NCBI GenBank assembly: GCA_029857995.1
Contig: JAOUFZ010000016.1
Span: 1 to 15,412, forward strand
Origin: Dehalococcoidia bacterium
GTDB taxonomy: Bacteria; Chloroflexota; Dehalococcoidia; GIF9; AB-539-J10
Direction of reading: 5' to 3'
Length of the DNA: 15,412 bases
The notes beneath the pieces are model-generated. The model saw only the letters and a list, made by a program, of their open reading frames with translations. It was not told the DNA's origin and made no database searches. Positions 14,360-15,412 of this stretch are shown piece after piece (the stretch's first letter is position 1; each line of letters begins with the position of its first letter). The position numbers and the translations under genes are program-made.

Positions 14360-14454
14360 ACATAACACACTCGGTGCAAAAGAAGTTGCCGAAGGCAATA
14401 TCCCAAAGGGCAACGCGGCAAGCCCGTAGCGTATATGCTGTGTTATCTGATGCC
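14360..14454 (-). repeat. attC-like element 1 between the two HEPN genes
   Basis: About 95 bases with outer inverted arms ATAACACA (14362-14369) / TGTGTTAT (14439-14446), perfect over 8 bp. Inside are overlapping alternative stems built on TTGCC/GGCAA (14386-14390 with 14394-14398, or TTGCCG with CGGCAA at 14416-14421). Read on the minus strand, it begins AGATAACACA just after the stop of the upstream gene and ends TGTGTTATGT, 31 bases before the next ATG. This resembles the R''...R' layout of integron attC sites. The core GTTATGT departs from the GTTRRRY consensus, and no integrase gene is visible. Confidence 0.45.
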
Positions 14455-14474
14455 AGCGGATGTCCTTGCTCATT

Positions 14475-15412
14475 CTATTTACCATTGAAGTCTTTCCCTA
14501 GATACTTCTCGACAAATTCCCTCGCAACTTCAATGAATAATTTCGCGTCCGATATCTTTGGCTCTGCTAATTCATGAACAGTCCTATTTCTGAGAATTAC
14601 GCATTCCTGAATTTTAGGAAAATCACTTTTTGAAACGACACCTAATTTTGATAGATGGTCAAGCATTTGACCCATTGACAAGCGCTCAGGCCTGCCTCCA
14701 CGCAAAAGATCAGCAATTCTAGCTTCATTTTGGGAAACCAACTCTCTGAGAGCATGTTCAAAATAAATACTCGTTTCAACTATTGCTGCCCTAACATTGC
14801 CTTGTCGTAGAAGTTTTTCGGCTTTAACAAGTCTGCCCTTACCCAAAATTTCCCGAATTGTGCTAACCAAATTTTCTTTTGCCAATCTTATTTTCTCCGT
14901 GTCATATATGACAACTCGAAAGGCTCTCAAATCAAAGGGAATCTGTTCTACACTCTGCGACAGCAATATTGTGGGCTTGCCAAGTGTATGAGCAATACCT
15001 ACCTCATAAAGTACGTTTGGATTTTTACCCGTAACATCGGCGATACAAATTATAGATTGGTGGATAGCAGCTTTAATCTGCTCTGTTACGACTCCTGGTG
15101 AGTAAATATCATCAGCACGTAGAACTTTAAGACCGGAAGTTTCGCCAGCGGGCTTAATCAATTGACGATATACTAATTCGTATTGGGGACTGAATGGCAT
15201 AATTACAAAGCACAAACTGGACGAACTTGCTAAGAGCGAGGCACTGTCTTCCACTTTAAACGATTTCAGCAAGGTATCCTTTCCCAGAAGTTCAAAAGCT
15301 TCTGGTCGAAGTTCGCGTATTCTGGTAGCTTCATGAGCTTCCATATATGCTTGTATCTCCTGAAAAAATTCAATCAGAGCATCGGCTCTAGATTTCCTTC
15401 CACTTGTCTTAA
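14475..15412 (-). CDS. Nucleoside deoxyribosyltransferase/TIR-like domain fused to HEPN-like domain (5' end may lie outside window)
   Basis: The frame is open to the window edge. An ATG at 15344 with CAGGAG 12 bases upstream gives 289 residues, but the codons above it also look coding (ADALIEFFQEIQAY), so the true start may be outside. Numbered from 15344, residues 44-150 form a Rossmann-like domain of the nucleoside 2-deoxyribosyltransferase/TIR-like class: CFVIMPF (45-51), RADDIYSPGVV (76-86), IICIADVTGKNPNVLYEVGI (98-117, with the likely catalytic Glu114), GKPTILLSQ and IPFDLRAF. The C-terminal part (about 165-289) is helical with YFEHALRELV and LRNRTVHELA, giving a HEPN-type R252-x4-H257. 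Such fusions are plausible defence effectors that cleave nucleotides or NAD and RNA; substrate and role are inferred. An attC-like element follows the stop. Confidence 0.75.
   Translation of the reverse strand, partial: KTSGRKSRADALIEFFQEIQAYMEAHEATRIRELRPEAFELLGKDTLLKSFKVEDSASLLASSSSLCFVIMPFSPQYELVYRQLIKPAGETSGLKVLRADDIYSPGVVTEQIKAAIHQSIICIADVTGKNPNVLYEVGIAHTLGKPTILLSQSVEQIPFDLRAFRVVIYDTEKIRLAKENLVSTIREILGKGRLVKAEKLLRQGNVRAAIVETSIYFEHALRELVSQNEARIADLLRGGRPERLSMGQMLDHLSKLGVVSKSDFPKIQECVILRNRTVHELAEPKISDAKLFIEVAREFVEKYLGKDFNGK

Overview
The window looks like a chromosomal segment of an anaerobic, uncultured bacterium, most likely a member of the Chloroflexota (Dehalococcoidia-like). This is inferred from three things: bacterial housekeeping genes (lysA, holB, ricT, cinA-type amidase, rimI-like), a surface protein with a CFI-box C-terminal anchor region, and a bacterial copy of the archaeal-type SepRS/SepCysS pair, which from memory has been reported in a few uncultivated Chloroflexi. 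The standard code fits: TGA is a plain stop in at least three genes.

Layout. (1) 1-1449, plus strand: the 3' part of an ABC-2 permease, a stand-alone CinA C-terminal amidase, and a small DUF4342 protein. (2) 1632-3150, minus strand: a cyclic-nucleotide-binding-domain protein followed by a formate/nitrite (FNT) family channel. (3) 3591-6271, plus strand: sepS and pscS, a complete two-gene operon for tRNA-dependent cysteine synthesis. SepRS puts phosphoserine on tRNA-Cys and SepCysS converts it to Cys-tRNA. A 440-base divergent intergenic region separates this operon from (2) and holds nested inverted repeats. (4) A GNAT acetyltransferase converges on pscS with overlapping stop codons. (5) 7101-9329, minus strand: a secreted, membrane-anchored protein with six X2-type repeats, read from a near-consensus promoter through a 150-base G-rich leader. 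(6) A decayed transposase fragment, then an HNH endonuclease. (7) 10340-13558, minus strand: lysA-holB-ricT; lysA appears to be transcribed as a leaderless mRNA. (8) 13728-15412, minus strand: an accessory, more AT-rich block with two genes carrying HEPN-type R-x4-H motifs. One of these is fused to a nucleoside-deoxyribosyltransferase/TIR-like domain. Each gene is followed by a related attC-like inverted-repeat element, which looks like the edge of a gene-cassette array.

The two items most worth a second look are the bacterial SepRS/SepCysS operon with its structured upstream region, and the cassette-like HEPN genes at the right end.
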